From the NCBI GenBank assembly GCA_037349105.1, contig JAYJMM010000009.1, forward strand, positions 4,647,001 to 4,711,000: a stretch of DNA of 64,000 nucleotides, in the 5' to 3' direction. The notes beneath the pieces were generated by a model. It was not told the DNA's origin and did no database searches. It worked only from the letters and a program-made list of their open reading frames with translations. The position numbers and the translations under genes were made by a program. How positions within the stretch are numbered: position 1 is the stretch's first letter; each line of letters starts with the position of its first letter. Source of the DNA: Limnomonas spitsbergensis. Taxonomy: Eukaryota; Chlorophyta; Chlorophyceae; Chlamydomonadales. Shown here piece after piece: positions 54,901 to 64,000 of this stretch.

Positions 54901-57900
54901 CGGGCGGGCGTGCGGGCGGGCGGGCAGGCAGACAGGCAGGTAGACCGGCAGGCAGGCAGGCGGGCGGGCGGGCAGGCAGGCTGACCGGCAGGCAGGGCCT
55001 AAAGTGTGAGAACCCAGACCTCATGACTCGTCATTATAAAACGCTAACTGTTGCAAGCTCATCATTGGCTGAGCCTCACACCAGCCAGGAGCTTGAAGCT
55101 CGGCCTGGAACCAAAATTTGTTTCTGGGGAGCAAAATTGCATACTAGCACCAAGGAAAATGGGGACATCACGACTTCCTTTCACACTATCCATACATACA
55201 GGTTCTGACCCCGTTCACCGTACATATAATTTGGCACCCACTATTCACCCGATTTTTTTTTCCTGTTTCACACTTTGTTCCACACCTATGCAGGTCAGCC
55301 AGCACCTCTCGCACCAGCCGACTGAGGCAGGCAGGGGACGTGGACCCAGCCGCTACGAACAGAACCTGGTCCTTGATGTGCAGAAGGTGGGTGAAACAAA
55401 TCAGGAAATATCTGGTAATAAATCAGGGTTGTCAGGAAACAAATCAGGAAAAATCTGCAGATGTGCAGTAGCAGGGGCAAGAGGTGGGTGCAGCAAGTCA
55501 GGAAATATCTCCAACCCCTGCACCCCCGTAGACCCTAACCCTAATTGTTTTACTCATCCACAACCACTGACCCTCTGTTGCTGCCACTGTCATGTTGGCT
55601 GCAGGTGGTGGCAGGAACGGAACAGACGCTGCTGTGCATGGGTGTGGACGGCGTACCGCTATCCAGGATGTGGTGCCTGTACGAGGTGTGAATAAGTATG
55701 AATTTATGTGGGTGGGTGGGGATAGCGTACCGCTATCCAGGATGTGGTGCCCGTATGAGGTGTGAATACGTGTGAATTGGTGTGGGTGGCTGTGGAAAGC
55801 GTACCGCTATCCAGGATGTGGTGCCTGTATGAGGTATGAATACGTTTGAATTGGTGTGGGTGTGATCGGTCTGAAAATGCCAGGATTTTCAGACCGGGGG
55901 GGAAATGCTAGGATTTGGGGGGCTCAGATTGGCAATAGTCTCCGAGGTATAATCAGTTTGAGACTACAGTATCATCACTGTCCGTTTATAAAGAACTGGG
56001 TGAAAACGTCCGTCAGAAAAGTCGGCACTTTAAACTGCGGTCATCCTACTCCTCAAGCTTGCACAAGCAGTTCACAGTTCGGTAGGGTGTCCTGCCCTCA
56101 GAAAGTGTAACCAGTGTCGGGGGGGCCGTTTTCGGAGCAAAACTAAATCTGCTAGCGAATGAACCGGAGACGACTCGCAAGTCTTCAGAGGGGACAACCT
56201 GACGGTTTGGAGCGCAGTGAAAAGCCCACTGGCCAAAGAGGTGCTCCAGGGTAACGAGGAGCATCAGAAGTTTAAGCGGAGGTCAGGGTGGGTGGGTTCG
56301 AAAGTTAGAGGAACTTCAACTCGGACGTAAGAGGGGAACTTTTCCGACTTAAGGTCTTTCATGAGCTTAGCTCCTCTACACCCCATATAGGGGTTAAGGG
56401 TTACGATCGAGCGTTTCCACTCTTTTAGCCCCCCAAATCCTCCAGGTCTGTGCATTACTATGCTCTAACCTTGCTCATTTTTAGGAAAGGAAAACACTCG
56501 TATTGATCAGGGTTGCAATTCTAATTTTGATTGTATACAGAGATTACTTTCTCAGCCCTAGATCTCTTGTCTCAGCCCTAGATCTCTTGTCTCGGCCCTA
56601 GATCTCTTGTCTCGGCCCTAGATCTCTTGTCTCAGCCCTAGATCTCTTGTCTCGGCCCTAGATCTCTTGTCTCAGCCCTAGATCTCTTGTCTCAGCCCTA
56701 GATCTCTTGTCTCGGCCCTAGATCTCTTGTCTCGGCCCTAGATCTCTTGTCTCAGCCCTAGATCTCTTGTCTCGGCCCTAGATCTCTTGTCTCGGCCCTA
56801 GATCTCTTGTCTCGGCCCTAGATCTCTTGTCTCAGCCCTAGATCTCTTGTCTCAGCCCTAGATCTCTTGTCTCAGCCCTAAATCTCTTGTCTTAGCCCTA
56901 GATCTCTTGTCTCAGCCCTAGATCTCTTGTCTCAGCCCTAGATCTCTTGTCGCAGCCCTAGATCTCTTGTCTCAGCCCTAGATCTCTTGTCTCAGCCCTA
57001 GATCTCTTGTCTCAGCCCTAGATCTCTTGTCTCAGCCCTAGATCTCTTGTCTCAGCCCTAGATCTCTTGTCGCAGCCCTAGATCTCTTGTCGCAGCCCTA
57101 GATCTCTTGTCTCAGCCCTAGATCTCTTGTCGCAGCCCTAAATCTCTTGTCTCAGCCCTAGATCTCTTGTCTCAGCCCTAAATCTCTTGTCTTAGCCCTA
57201 GATCTCTTGTCTCAGCCCTAGATCTCTTGTCTCAGCCCTAGATCTCTTGTCGCAGCCCTAGATCTCTTGTCGCAGCCCTAGATCTCTTGTCTCAGCCCTA
57301 GATCTCTTGTCTCAGCCCTAGATCTCTTGTCGCAGCCCTAAATCTCTTGTCTCAGCCCTAGATCTCTTGTCTCAGCCCTAAATCTCTTGTCTTAGCCCTA
57401 GATCTCTTGTCTCAGCCCTAGATCTCTTGTCTCAGCCCTAGATCTCTTGTCGCAGCCCTAGATCTCTTGTCTCAGCCCTGGACCCGTGTGGATGGTATAG
57501 TTTTTATTTTTTATTTTTAGTCCAGCAGAGCACCACATTTGAAGAAGCATGGGACATGTGCCCGTAAACCGGCACAGGCACTTGATGCTCTAGTAAGTGA
57601 AAACCAGTGACCCCCCCGGGGCAAGCAACTATCAGACAACCGTACATCATGTCGGCCCTACATCCGAGGCCGTATCAGCAAACCATCACTACAGCGTATT
57701 TTGAACAATGCCGCTGGCCGCGCTACGAAGCCTGTCCTTGAACAAAACATGTTAAATGCGGACCCTAAAACATTCCGAACTCCGGCCACTCTGCACCGCC
57801 AACCTCATCTGCCTCGGGTATAAACCAAGCTCTGTGAACATTTCCCGCACCCCACGGGTTGGGCGCAGCAAGTGTGCAACGGGCGCAACGGGGCTGAACC

Positions 57901-60900
57901 TAGGGCAGGTTAAAACCCTTGACCTCATACACTAAATTCTGAGCCATACGCCCTCATGTTTTGCGCCCCTTATTGGCCAGGGGCGCCACTGGGCTTAACC
58001 TGGGATATGGTTCAAACCCTTAACCTCAAGCCCTGTGGTGTCGTGGGGTTTGACCTGGGGTAGGCCTAAGGCCTAAGGCCTACCCCAGGTCTACCCTTCA
58101 ACCTAATTCCTTGCTTTACCTGCCCCTGCCAATTCCACGGGAATAGTGATCTTTTTTTCTTGACACAGCTACATGTCAGCTACACTCCGGCCTCTGGCCG
58201 AAGGCCCCATTTGTGGCCAGCCAGTCTGCCTTGGCCACCGGTTGTAGGCCGGTCCGGTTTGGTCCCAATGTCAGCTACACTCCGGCCCCTGGCCGAGGGC
58301 ATTTTGTGTGGCCTTCGGTGGCCGCGTGGCGGTGAACACGCAGCCGGAAGAAAAGCACCGCATAAGTGCACGGAAGATCCGCTTCCCCTTGTCCCTAATA
58401 ATGCCCAACACGCCCCCCTCTCAGATTTTGTGCTTTCTGTTGGCCGAAGGTGCCGGAGGGCTGAAGCTGTTTTTGACCAAGTCAATGGGAGCAGATCCGC
58501 TGTCCCAGGACCCAGATTATTTCAATTTCACCCGCCCCTCCTCTCAGATTTGGCGCTCCCTTTTGGCCAAGGGCGCTGCAGGGCTAAAACTGTTGCCTGC
58601 TAGGTCGATCGGTGCGGAGCAACTGGCCCGCCTCTTTGACAAGTTCGATATCGCCAATACGGGGGTGAGTGCTGCCAAAGCTGAACAAGGGTCTTGCAAA
58701 GGGCTGGGAGGAGATGGTTGAAGGCCCGAGATATTTTGGACAAAATTAGGTACAAGGCTGGGTATGGGGCTGGGGCTGGGAAAAGGGTGGGAAAGGGACA
58801 AGGAGTAGGGCAGGACAAGGGCCCGGATGTGAGCATTGAAAGGACACAAACGGAAGAATGAATAGATCATGAAAAGAGGTAGGAAATGTTGGGAAAAGGC
58901 AGAAAGAGGCAGGAAGAGGCAGGCAAATGAACAGGGTAGAGGCAGGAGAAGGGCAGAATCCCCTCCCCCCCACACACACACCTCATACCGAAGTCTGTGC
59001 AGTCCTGCCAAATGGCAGAGAGATTAACAAGCGCTGACAAATTCACCTGAACGGTTCATCTCAGCTAAAGAAACTAATCGGCCTGCTCCTCTATGTTTAA
59101 ACTATTACCGACTGCACTTCTAGGCTATGCACACACAGACCTGCTGATTGTCTAGACTGAAAACACAGGACCCGACTGTTCGTCTAGGCTATGCACACCA
59201 ACACACAACTCATATAAACTCTGCATACAGCCCTGCTGCTCTCCCATTGGCCCCGACGGTACATCTTGTGTTCCCCATTCCATCCAGGTGAGCCACGAGG
59301 GTGACAGGCGCCGCATCCTGGACCAGCTGATTGGCAGCAAGGGAGTTGCCGGGGAGAGTCGCAACAGCAGCATGATGGGGTCATCCATGATGGCCTCTAA
59401 CACAGGTATGTAGGCTGCATGAGGGGGGGGATGTAAGAGGGATGCATGGGGAGGATGCATGGGGGCGGCTGCATGGAGGGGGCTGCAAGAGGGATGCATG
59501 GGGAGGATGCATGGGGGCTGCATGGAGGGGGCTGCAAGATGGATGCATGGGGAGGGTGCATGGGGGCTGCATGTAGGGGCTGCAAGAGGGATGCATAGAG
59601 GGGGATGCATGGGGGCTGCATGAGGGGGGGGGGACGTAAGAGGGATGCATGGGGAGGATGCATGGGGGCTGCATGGAGGGGGCTGCAAGAGGGATGCATA
59701 TAGGGGGATGCATGGGGAGGATGCATGGGGGCTGCATGGAGGGGGCTGCATGGAGGGGGCTGCAAGAGGGATGCATAGAGGGGGATGCATGGGGGCTGCA
59801 TGAGGGGGGTGCATGGGGGCTGCATGGAGGGGCTGCAAGAGGGATGCATGGGGAGGATGCACGGGGGCTGTATGTAGGGGCTGCAAGAGGGATGCATGGG
59901 GAGGATGCATGGAGGGGGCTGTGAGAGGGATGCATGGGGGTTGCATGGAGGGGGCTGCAAGAGGGATGCATGGGGAGGATGCATGGAGGGGGCTGAATGG
60001 AAGATCTGCATGGGGTTGCTGCATGGGGGGGGGGGGGGCTGCATGGGAGTAGTGCGGAGGGCTGTACGTGGGCTGCGGGTCTGTCGGGAGTGGTGGTGAG
60101 GGGATTGTGGTCAGGGCTCTTTCCTGATCCACATAAGTGTGAAATATATGCTACCCCCTGTTCACATACAGACAGTCATATTATAAAACTGGTGGCAGTG
60201 GGGTGAAGAGTGTGGGCAAGTAGGTTAACGCATGCACTGAAGGGCAGAGAGAGGGGGGGGTGACCCTACCCTGTACTCTGCCCCCTGTTCACAGACAAAC
60301 ATGGCAGTACAACTGATGGCCGTGGGAGGGGATTGCGGTCAAAAAGTTTTCCATACCTTATCCACATAAGTGTAAAGTGCATGCTGCCCCCTGTATTCAG
60401 GTGGATGTGACAGTGAGGCTGGCGGCAGTACGGTCGGCAGTACAGCCAAGGCGCTGGCCCAACAGCTACTGAACCTGCAGATGGAGGCACTCATCACGGA
60501 GCAAGTGCTGGGGCAGGAGCATGAACATGCAATTGAGGCGGTGAGCATGGACAGTCGCATAGGATATGCTCGTTAAACTCTGGAAAGAGACTTCTTTATG
60601 TATAGCCTTATCATCACTGAGCAAGTGCTAGGGCAGGAGCATGAAGATGCTATGAAGCGGTGAAGAGGTATCATCGCTGAACTCGTGTCGAAACACTCAT
60701 CCCTCCTGCCTGTAGGTGAGCGCGCTGGCTGCCCATCTCGGGGATCAAGGCCACTTTGGAGCTGCGGAGCCACTGTACCGCCGCGCCGCTGAGTCGCGGT
60801 CTCGGAGCAGGGGCGGCGGCAACAACTTTGACACGGTCAGCACGAACAACTTGGCCGTGTGCCTCCGCGGCCAGGGCCGATATGGGGAGGCAGAGCCGCT

Positions 60901-63900
60901 GTTCAGGAAGGCGCTGGAGGTGCGTGTGTGGACGGGGGAGGCTCGGGGCTTACGGCTGTGGCTAGGGTTTAGGGTTTATGAAGGGGGTGGAGGTATGATA
61001 CGTAGGGTTTAGGGTATTGGGACTGGGGGCTGGGGTTTATGGACCAGGGGCTGCAGATTGGATGTGTAGGGTTTATGGTTTTGGGTTTAGGAAGGAGATA
61101 TATGGAGGTAGAGGTATGGAGGAGCCAGAAGATGCATGTCTGCGGTGACTGTGGTTCATTGGATTGCTGTCTGGGGCCTGCGTATGCAGCCCGGGGCGAT
61201 ACATCCAGGTGGAACTGCACTTCAGTAATGGTTCTGTGGGGGGAGGGGGTTGGAGGTTGAGGCGCCAGGGTCAAGGAATGAGGTTTATATGTCAATGACA
61301 GGCGGCCCATCTTGGCCAGGGGCGACACGGCCAGGGGGGGCTGCTGCTCAAAGAGGCGCTGGAGGTATGAGTGGAGGTTCGGGGGGCTAAGAGCAAGGGG
61401 ACTGAGGCTAGGGTCTGGGGCTGGATTCCTGGAGGGCCGTTGGGCTAAGAGTTTTACCTAAAATCACACATTCACACCTCTCACCTTCCTGGGTGTGGAC
61501 GAGTAAGGACGGGCTTCACACCAGGTTGACTGTTGGGTTAAGGGTCAGGGGTTAAACCATATCTAAAATCACATATTCACACCCCACACCTTCCTGGGTG
61601 TGGACGCGTAAGGATGGGCTTCACACCAGGTTGGCTGTTGGGTCAAGGGATAGGGGTTTAACCTCATAACATATTCACACCCCACACTTATCCACAAAGC
61701 ACGGTCCTGATAATGTTGACACGACGGCCCTTGGTTCAGGGTGAAACTCATATCTCACATGTCACTTGATGTTCACACCCACACTCACCCAGGTGTGGAC
61801 CCGTGAGTGCGGGCCTGCCCATCCAGACACGATAGCGACTGTGAACAATCTGGCGGGATGTGTCAACGACCAGGGGCGGTACGTGGAGGCTGAAGGGCTG
61901 TACAAACAGGTGGGGGAGGGGAAGTACGAAGGGGGGGGCAGTACAAGCAGGTAGCGGGGCAGTACAGCCTGGCGGGATGTGTCAACGAACAGGGGCGGTA
62001 CGTGGAGGCTGAGGGGCTGTACAAACAGGTTGGGGCGGGGAAGTACGAAGGGGGGGTGGCAGTACAAGCAGGTAGCGGGGCAGTACAGCCTGGCGGGATG
62101 TGTCAACGACCAGGGGCGATACTTGGAGGCTGAAGGGCTGTAAAAATAGGTGGGGGGCAGTACAAATGGGAGGGGGCAGTACAAGCAGGTAGTGGGGCAG
62201 TACAGCCTGGCGGGATGCGTCAACGAACAGGGGCCATTCGTGGAGGCTGAGGGGCTGTACAAACAGGTGGGAGAGGGGAAGTACAGGCGGGTATAGGAGA
62301 AGTAAAACCTGTCTTCGGGGCTGGTTGAGGGCCTCTGGGTATGGAGCTAGTGTGAATATGGACAGATGGCCCATTGTGCCACTCACTCACGTTTAGTGCA
62401 ACATGTGATAATGCATGCATGTCTGCATTTATCAGGAAATCATTCCCTCAACACTGAATCCCAACCCTGAACCCTTGACTGGTTTAGGAACCTCCTCCCT
62501 TCCCACCTTTTGCCCTCATCAGGCGTTGGACACCCGTGTGGCTCACCTGGGACATGACCACTTTGAGACACTGGCCTCGATGAACAACCTGGCCATCTGC
62601 ATGAGCGACCAGGGACGCTTCAAACCTGCAGAACCCTTGTATCGACAGGTGCGGAAATTGTAAATGAGGCCCCCCTGCCCCACAATTGTAAATAAGACCC
62701 CTCTACCCCACAATTGTAGATAAGGCCCCCCTGCTCCACAATTGTAAATAAGACCCCTCTACCCCACAATTGTAAATAAGACCCCCCTGCCCCACAATTG
62801 TAAATGAGGCCCCCCTGTCCCACAATTGTAAATGAGGCCCCCCTGCCCCACAATTGTAAATAAGACCCCTCTACCCCACAATTGTAAATAAGACCCCCCT
62901 GCCCCACAATTGTAAATGAGGCCCCCCTGTCCCACAATTGTAAATGAGGCCCCCCTGCTCCACAATTGTAAATAAGACCCCCCTGCCCCACAATTGTAAA
63001 TAAGACCCCCCTGCCCCACAATTGTAAATGAGGCCCCCCTGTCCCACAATTGTAAATGAGGCCCCCCTGTCCCACGATTGTAAATAAGGCCCCCCTGCCC
63101 CACAATTGAGCAGTTTGGCCCTTCACCCTCAGTGCCTGCATGCGTGGCACCCCAACCCCTTCCTCCCTGTGCCAGCTAGTTCCACGACTCTACCCCCCGC
63201 ACAAAACATTGTTCCCTCTGGCCCCGCCCACCCCTTGCAGGCAATGGACGGGTGCATGCGTATACTGGGCCCACAGCACCCCAACCTCCCGACCCCAACC
63301 TCCTCCTCCCGCCATGAGCTATTTTCACGACCCTACCCCCCCACACACACACAAACAAGTTGTTTCCTGTTTCAATTGTATAATTTAGATCGAAATTAGA
63401 CAAAGGAAGCGCAAGTTCTAAACCAAAAAGTGTTGTGCCTTGACTTTATCAACCTCCCGCAACCTACCCCTCTCCTTCAGGCCATGGATGAGCGCATGCG
63501 TATACTAGGCCCACAGCACCCCAACCTCCTCCTCCCACCAGCTATTTTCACCATCCTACCTACCACACACACAAACACGTTGTTTCCTGTTTTCAATTGT
63601 ATAAAACAGATCGGAAGTGCAAGTTCTGAACCAAAAAGCTCTGTGTCTTCTATTTACCCCCCCCCCCCTGCAGGCCATGGATGGGCGCATGCGGATACTC
63701 GGCCCTCAGCACCCCGAGACGCTCGTCTCCGTCAACAACCTCGCCGTCTGCCTCAGTGACCAGTGCCGTCTGCTGGAGGCTGAGCCTCTGTACCGTCAAG
63801 CGCTGGAGGGGCGCAGTCGCATGCTGGGGCCTGAGGACCCGGTCACAGTCGAGTCTGTAGACATCCTGGCTAGCTGCCTGCTGGGGCTGGAGCAGCTTCC

Positions 63901-64000
63901 ACAGGCAGAGAAGCTGTACCGCTTCACATTGGAAGCACGCAGTCGGCTGTTCGGCGCCGGCCACGCCTCGAGTGTCGCGTCGTGCAACAACTTGGCGATA
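51951..64000 (+). CDS. TPR (kinesin-light-chain-like) protein with N-terminal WCLYE domain, 5' exons; runs off the window
   Basis: Phase-consistent exons: 51951-52129, 53298-53619, 55294-55386, 55605-55685, 58548-58664, 59288-59405, 60401-60540, 60716-60919, 61302-61364, 61793-61909, 62523-62648, 63674-64000+ (about 629 residues so far). The N-terminal part has DISRRGVTLGYLQR, then LVISGAINPSW, KPTFFVVHAWTSR, LLWLDFLSVSQH and SRMWCLYEIWRSLL. This order (shielded VHAW strand, WxDxxxxxQH, WCLYE) is seen in algal proteins that precede TPR tracts; its activity is not established. TPR repeats follow from 60716: HLGDQGHFGAAEPLYRR, NNLAVCLRGQGRYGEAEPLF, NNLAGCVNDQGRYVEAEGLY, NNLAICMSDQGRFKPAEPLY, NNLAVCLSDQCRLLEAEPLY. 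They probably form a protein-binding superhelix. No start codon is assigned, so upstream exons are likely missing. The 21-residue exon at 61302 is doubtful. Confidence 0.78.
52150..53215 (+). repeat. 98-bp (2 x 49) minisatellite in a TPR-gene intron
   Basis: 'cacatcagggtggatcagca' alternates with 'cacatcagaatgaatcagca', each followed by 'gacctttaatcagggtcaca' or 'gacctttggtcagggtcaca'. The dimer is highly uniform between 52300 and 52900. Confidence 0.95.
53638..53695 (+). repeat. Telomere-like TTTAGGG-variant tract
   Basis: 'gtgagggtttaaggtgaggg', 'ttaagggtaagggtttaggg', 'taagggttagggctagg'. It starts at the donor of the 53298 exon (gtgagggtttgggg), so it may have grown from it rather than from a telomere. 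Confidence 0.6.
53799..53905 (+). pseudogene. Two decayed copies of the 3' end of the 53298 exon with donor
   Basis: 'aacatgctgctgtggctgga' then 'ctttttcccg|gtaagggttt' matches 'aacacgctgctgtggctgga' then 'cttcctttcg|gtgagggttt'. A second, 'cactgctgtggcttgaacac', follows at about 53883. Confidence 0.7.
53920..54995 (+). repeat. GGCA/GGCG tetranucleotide array, about 1.07 kb
   Basis: Almost pure GGCA, GGCG and GACA tetramers with periodic 'gagccgggcg' and 'cagccgagcg' spacers, so longer higher-order units exist. Strong strand asymmetry (no C-runs). False ORFs on both strands. Confidence 0.95.
55727..55832 (+). pseudogene. Two copies of the 3' end of the 55605 exon with donor
   Basis: 'gcgtaccgctatccaggatg' plus 'tggtgcc.gta.gag|gt.tgaata' recurs at 55729 and 55799, as in the true exon end at 55650-55685, at a 70-bp period. 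Confidence 0.85.
56547..57480 (+). repeat. 20-bp satellite-like array (CTCAGCCCTAGATCTCTTGT), about 47 copies
   Basis: The unit contains a BglII site. Variants (cggccc, gcagccc, 'aaatctcttgtcttag') recur in the same order around 56880, 57180 and 57380, so blocks of 200-300 bp were copied. It sits in the TPR-gene intron before exon 58548. Confidence 0.97.
57519..57573 (+). repeat. Dispersed repeat family A copy
   Basis: It reads 'agtccagcagagcaccacat', 'ttgaagaagcatgggacatg', 'tgcccgtaaacc', directly after the 20-bp array. Confidence 0.7.
58165..58320 (+). repeat. Dispersed repeat family C, two nested partial copies
   Basis: 'cagctacactccggcctctg' at 58180 recurs as 'cagctacactccggcccctg' at 58270, with 'ccggtccggtttggtcccaa' between. 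Confidence 0.6.
58425..58520 (+). pseudogene. Copy of the acceptor and 5' part of the 58548 exon
   Basis: 'cccctctcagattttgtgct' parallels 'ctcctctcagatttggcgct'. The copy continues through 'gcc..agg.gc.ggagggctgaagctgtt', 120 bases before the true exon. Confidence 0.8.
59410..60060 (+). repeat. GGATGCATGGGG-type minisatellite in a TPR-gene intron
   Basis: Words 'gaggatgcatgggggctgca' and 'tggagggggctgcaagaggg' combine irregularly into units of about 45-60 bp. The minus-strand 326-codon ORF here is a Pro/His/Ser-rich artefact. Confidence 0.92.
60607..60663 (+). pseudogene. Copy of the 3' end of the 60401 exon
   Basis: 'atcactgagcaagtgctagg' then 'gcaggagcatgaagatgct' matches the exon end, with a small deletion that removes the GT donor (gcggtgaag). 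Confidence 0.75.
61969..62268 (+). pseudogene. Three tandem copies of the 3' end of the 61793 exon with donor
   Basis: 'ctggcgggatgtgtcaacga' through 'ggctgaggggctgtacaaacag|gt' recurs near 61969, 62091 and 62204 at about 120-bp spacing. The reading frame is kept in the first and third. The second has 'taaaaatag' in place of 'tacaaacag'. Confidence 0.85.
62660..63110 (+). repeat. 28-bp minisatellite, about 16 copies, in the TPR gene
   Basis: The unit starts CCCCACAATTGTAAATAAGA and ends CCCCCCTG, varying at 'aagacc'/'gaggcc'. It begins about 15 bases after the donor of the 62523 exon. Confidence 0.95.
63237..63530 (+). pseudogene. Two copies of the acceptor and 5' 45 bases of the 63674 exon
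   Basis: 'gcaatggacgggtgcatgcg' at 63241 and 'gccatggatgagcgcatgcg' at 63481 each follow a CAG and continue 'tatactgggcccacagcacc'. The true exon starts 'gccatggatgggcgcatgcg'. Copies are spaced at 240 and 193 bases and share the following 'cctcctcccgcca' intron stretch. Confidence 0.85.

Noticed and set aside
53812..55024. AGRQAGRQ and CLPACLPA ORFs on both strands
   Set aside because: Pure GGCA/GGCG tetranucleotide repeats.
56547..57480. CRISPR-like regular array
   Set aside because: Contiguous 20-bp repeats without spacers.
59152..60132. 326-codon minus-strand ORF rich in PPCSPHASSPCIPL
   Set aside because: It comes from the GGATGCATGGGG array. The true coding strand is plus (TPR gene).

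Overview
This window is nuclear DNA of a eukaryote with many spliceosomal introns. The best guess is a microalga, probably a green (prasinophyte-type) alga. The reasons are: strict GT-AG splicing in every gene model; a DnaJ-type zinc-finger protein with a transit-peptide-like leader; TTTAGGG-like runs; and a kinesin-light-chain-like TPR gene of the kind common in algae. The species cannot be named from the sequence alone. Nearly all long uninterrupted ORFs lie in tandem repeats and are spurious. The real genes are chains of short exons, and I rebuilt them by requiring splice phase to agree across every junction.

Layout. (1) 128-2715 (+): a complete 4-exon gene for a 151-residue membrane protein with four CxxCxGxG-type motifs (LQY1/PSA2/BSD2-like). 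(2) 3049-5712 (+): a weak cluster of EF-hand-like exons. (3) 7940-15844 (-): a complete 8-exon short-chain dehydrogenase/reductase (329 residues). (4) 17.0-18.7 kb: a large inverted repeat, then a short hAT-like element with a BED-type finger ORF. (5) 19436-42383 (+): a 20-exon, 23-kb gene for a NOP9-type Pumilio-repeat nucleolar protein (about 877 residues), with every splice phase consistent. (6) 44401-45817 (+): a decayed glycosyltransferase-like gene. (7) 46-50 kb: no gene recognised, only dispersed and tandem repeats. (8) 51951 to beyond 64000 (+): the 5' part of a TPR protein with an N-terminal domain ending in a WCLYE motif.

The genes are not an operon and show no shared pathway. What ties the window together is how its introns are built. 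Most large introns carry a private minisatellite (unit 12 to 180 bp). Many exons are also accompanied by partial copies of themselves. Copies upstream of an exon repeat its acceptor and 5' end; copies downstream repeat its 3' end and donor. Some copies have grown into arrays, such as the 83-bp array after NOP9 exon 11 and a roughly 176-bp antisense array before the TPR-gene exon at 53298. This junction-duplication pattern is the most interesting signal here. Three dispersed short repeat families and a MITE-like family are also present.
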